From: Nitrospiraceae bacterium UBA6905
Lineage (GTDB): Bacteria > Nitrospirota > Thermodesulfovibrionia > Thermodesulfovibrionales > UBA6898
NCBI GenBank assembly: GCA_002451165.1
Contig: DKBH01000068.1
Coordinates: 6,888-19,629 of the forward strand
DNA: 12,742 bases
Direction of reading: 5' to 3'
Below, piece by piece: positions 12,350-12,742 of the stretch. The notes below the pieces were generated by a model. That model searched no databases, had not been told where the DNA came from, and saw only the letters and a program-made list of their open reading frames with translations. Every line of letters starts with the position of its first letter. Positions within the stretch are counted from its first letter, which is position 1. The position numbers and the translations under genes were made by a program.

Positions 12350-12742
12350 ATGGGCAGATCATCAAAGAAACGGAGACCAGGACCAGAGGGCGGTGAGCCG
12401 ACAAGCACCCGTGATGATGACCTCTCAGGCGGACGAACTGATAGTCAGTTAGGGGAAAAAGCAGCCCATCCGGAACAGAGGGAAGTCGTCAGAAGCTGCA
12501 GCGACGGCAAGACAGCTTTACAGTATCGCTTGGTTGTACATCTTCTGCTGATCGGCATTGTCGGTCTCCTTGCCTATGCCAATACCTTCCAGAGTCCCTT
12601 CCAGTGGGATGACACAGAGTATATTGCAAACAACCCGTTCATTAAAAATCTGGATTTTTTTGCGCATCCCTCGCGCGCGGAAAAGCTGCTCGACAATGCG
12701 ATCATATCGCGCTACATTGGGTATTTCAGCTTTGCGCTGAAC
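12350..12742 (+). CDS. Third TMTC-like membrane protein, N-terminal 131 residues only
   Basis: The frame is open from ATG 12350 to the window end with no stop. Residues 1-60 are hydrophilic and strongly charged (MGRSSKKRRPGP start), probably cytoplasmic. Residues 61-80 form the first membrane helix (LVVHLLLIGIVGLLAYANTF). Then come FQWDDTEYIANNPFIKNL at 84-101, equivalent to the FVYDD..VVDN and FIYDD..VLKN segments of the two upstream proteins, and the loop leading to ISRYIGYFSF. The Trp-Asp-Asp replaces Tyr-Asp-Asp. Its cytoplasmic tail is the longest of the three. It is too short here to tell whether TPR repeats follow; by analogy they should. It lies 186 bases after the 619-aa gene and probably belongs to the same cluster. 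Confidence 0.75.
   Translation, partial: MGRSSKKRRPGPEGGEPTSTRDDDLSGGRTDSQLGEKAAHPEQREVVRSCSDGKTALQYRLVVHLLLIGIVGLLAYANTFQSPFQWDDTEYIANNPFIKNLDFFAHPSRAEKLLDNAIISRYIGYFSFALN

Overview
The window looks like part of the chromosome of an anaerobic, metal- or sulfur-cycling bacterium rich in c-type cytochromes, of the Nitrospirota or Desulfobacterota/Geobacter kind. This rests on large secreted multihaem cytochromes, good sigma-54 (-24/-12) promoters and a run of membrane glycosyltransferase-like proteins with TPR tails. There is no rRNA or tRNA to fix the taxon, so this is inference. I see no CRISPR array, transposase or integrase.

Left half (1-7728, minus strand). There are three cytochrome genes. 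The first (1-273) is cut by the window edge and shows only a signal peptide and its first haem motif. The other two (715-3642 and 4407-7364) are tandem paralogues of 975 and 985 residues. Each has a signal peptide, a Cys-rich N-terminal part, eleven CXXCH haem sites, a PKD domain and a second beta-sandwich-like C-terminal domain. The duplicated unit is larger than the gene: both copies carry the same terminator hairpin, 3' UTR, leader RNA hairpin, leader dyad, sigma-54 promoter and tandem activator palindromes. The distance and quality of the activator palindromes differ between copies.

Regulation. All three cytochrome genes have a candidate -24/-12 promoter. The twins share a palindrome, TTATGGTT-N4-AACCATAA, present twice per promoter and placed where sigma-54 activators bind. 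The predicted +1 falls next to a 46-nt block that matches at 45 of 46 positions between the copies and folds into a hairpin burying an AGGAGG sequence. Between the twins (3912-4339) lies a stretch with four successive hairpins whose G-U pairs favour a plus-strand RNA, followed by a doubtful 40-codon Cys-containing ORF.

Right half (8084-12742, plus strand). Three paralogous polytopic membrane proteins follow: 705 aa, 619 aa and a third cut by the window end after 131 aa. They resemble the TMTC / GT-C family, with an Asp-Asp motif in the first extracytoplasmic loop, many membrane helices and, in the two complete ones, C-terminal TPR repeats. Two of the three have a -10-like box so close to the ATG that a leaderless mRNA is predicted.

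How it may fit together (inference). An unidentified sigma-54 activator would switch on two near-identical 11-haem secreted cytochromes carrying PKD domains. The neighbouring TMTC-like enzymes could glycosylate surface proteins, possibly the beta-sandwich domains of these cytochromes, since animal TMTC enzymes O-mannosylate the beta-sandwich domains of cadherins.
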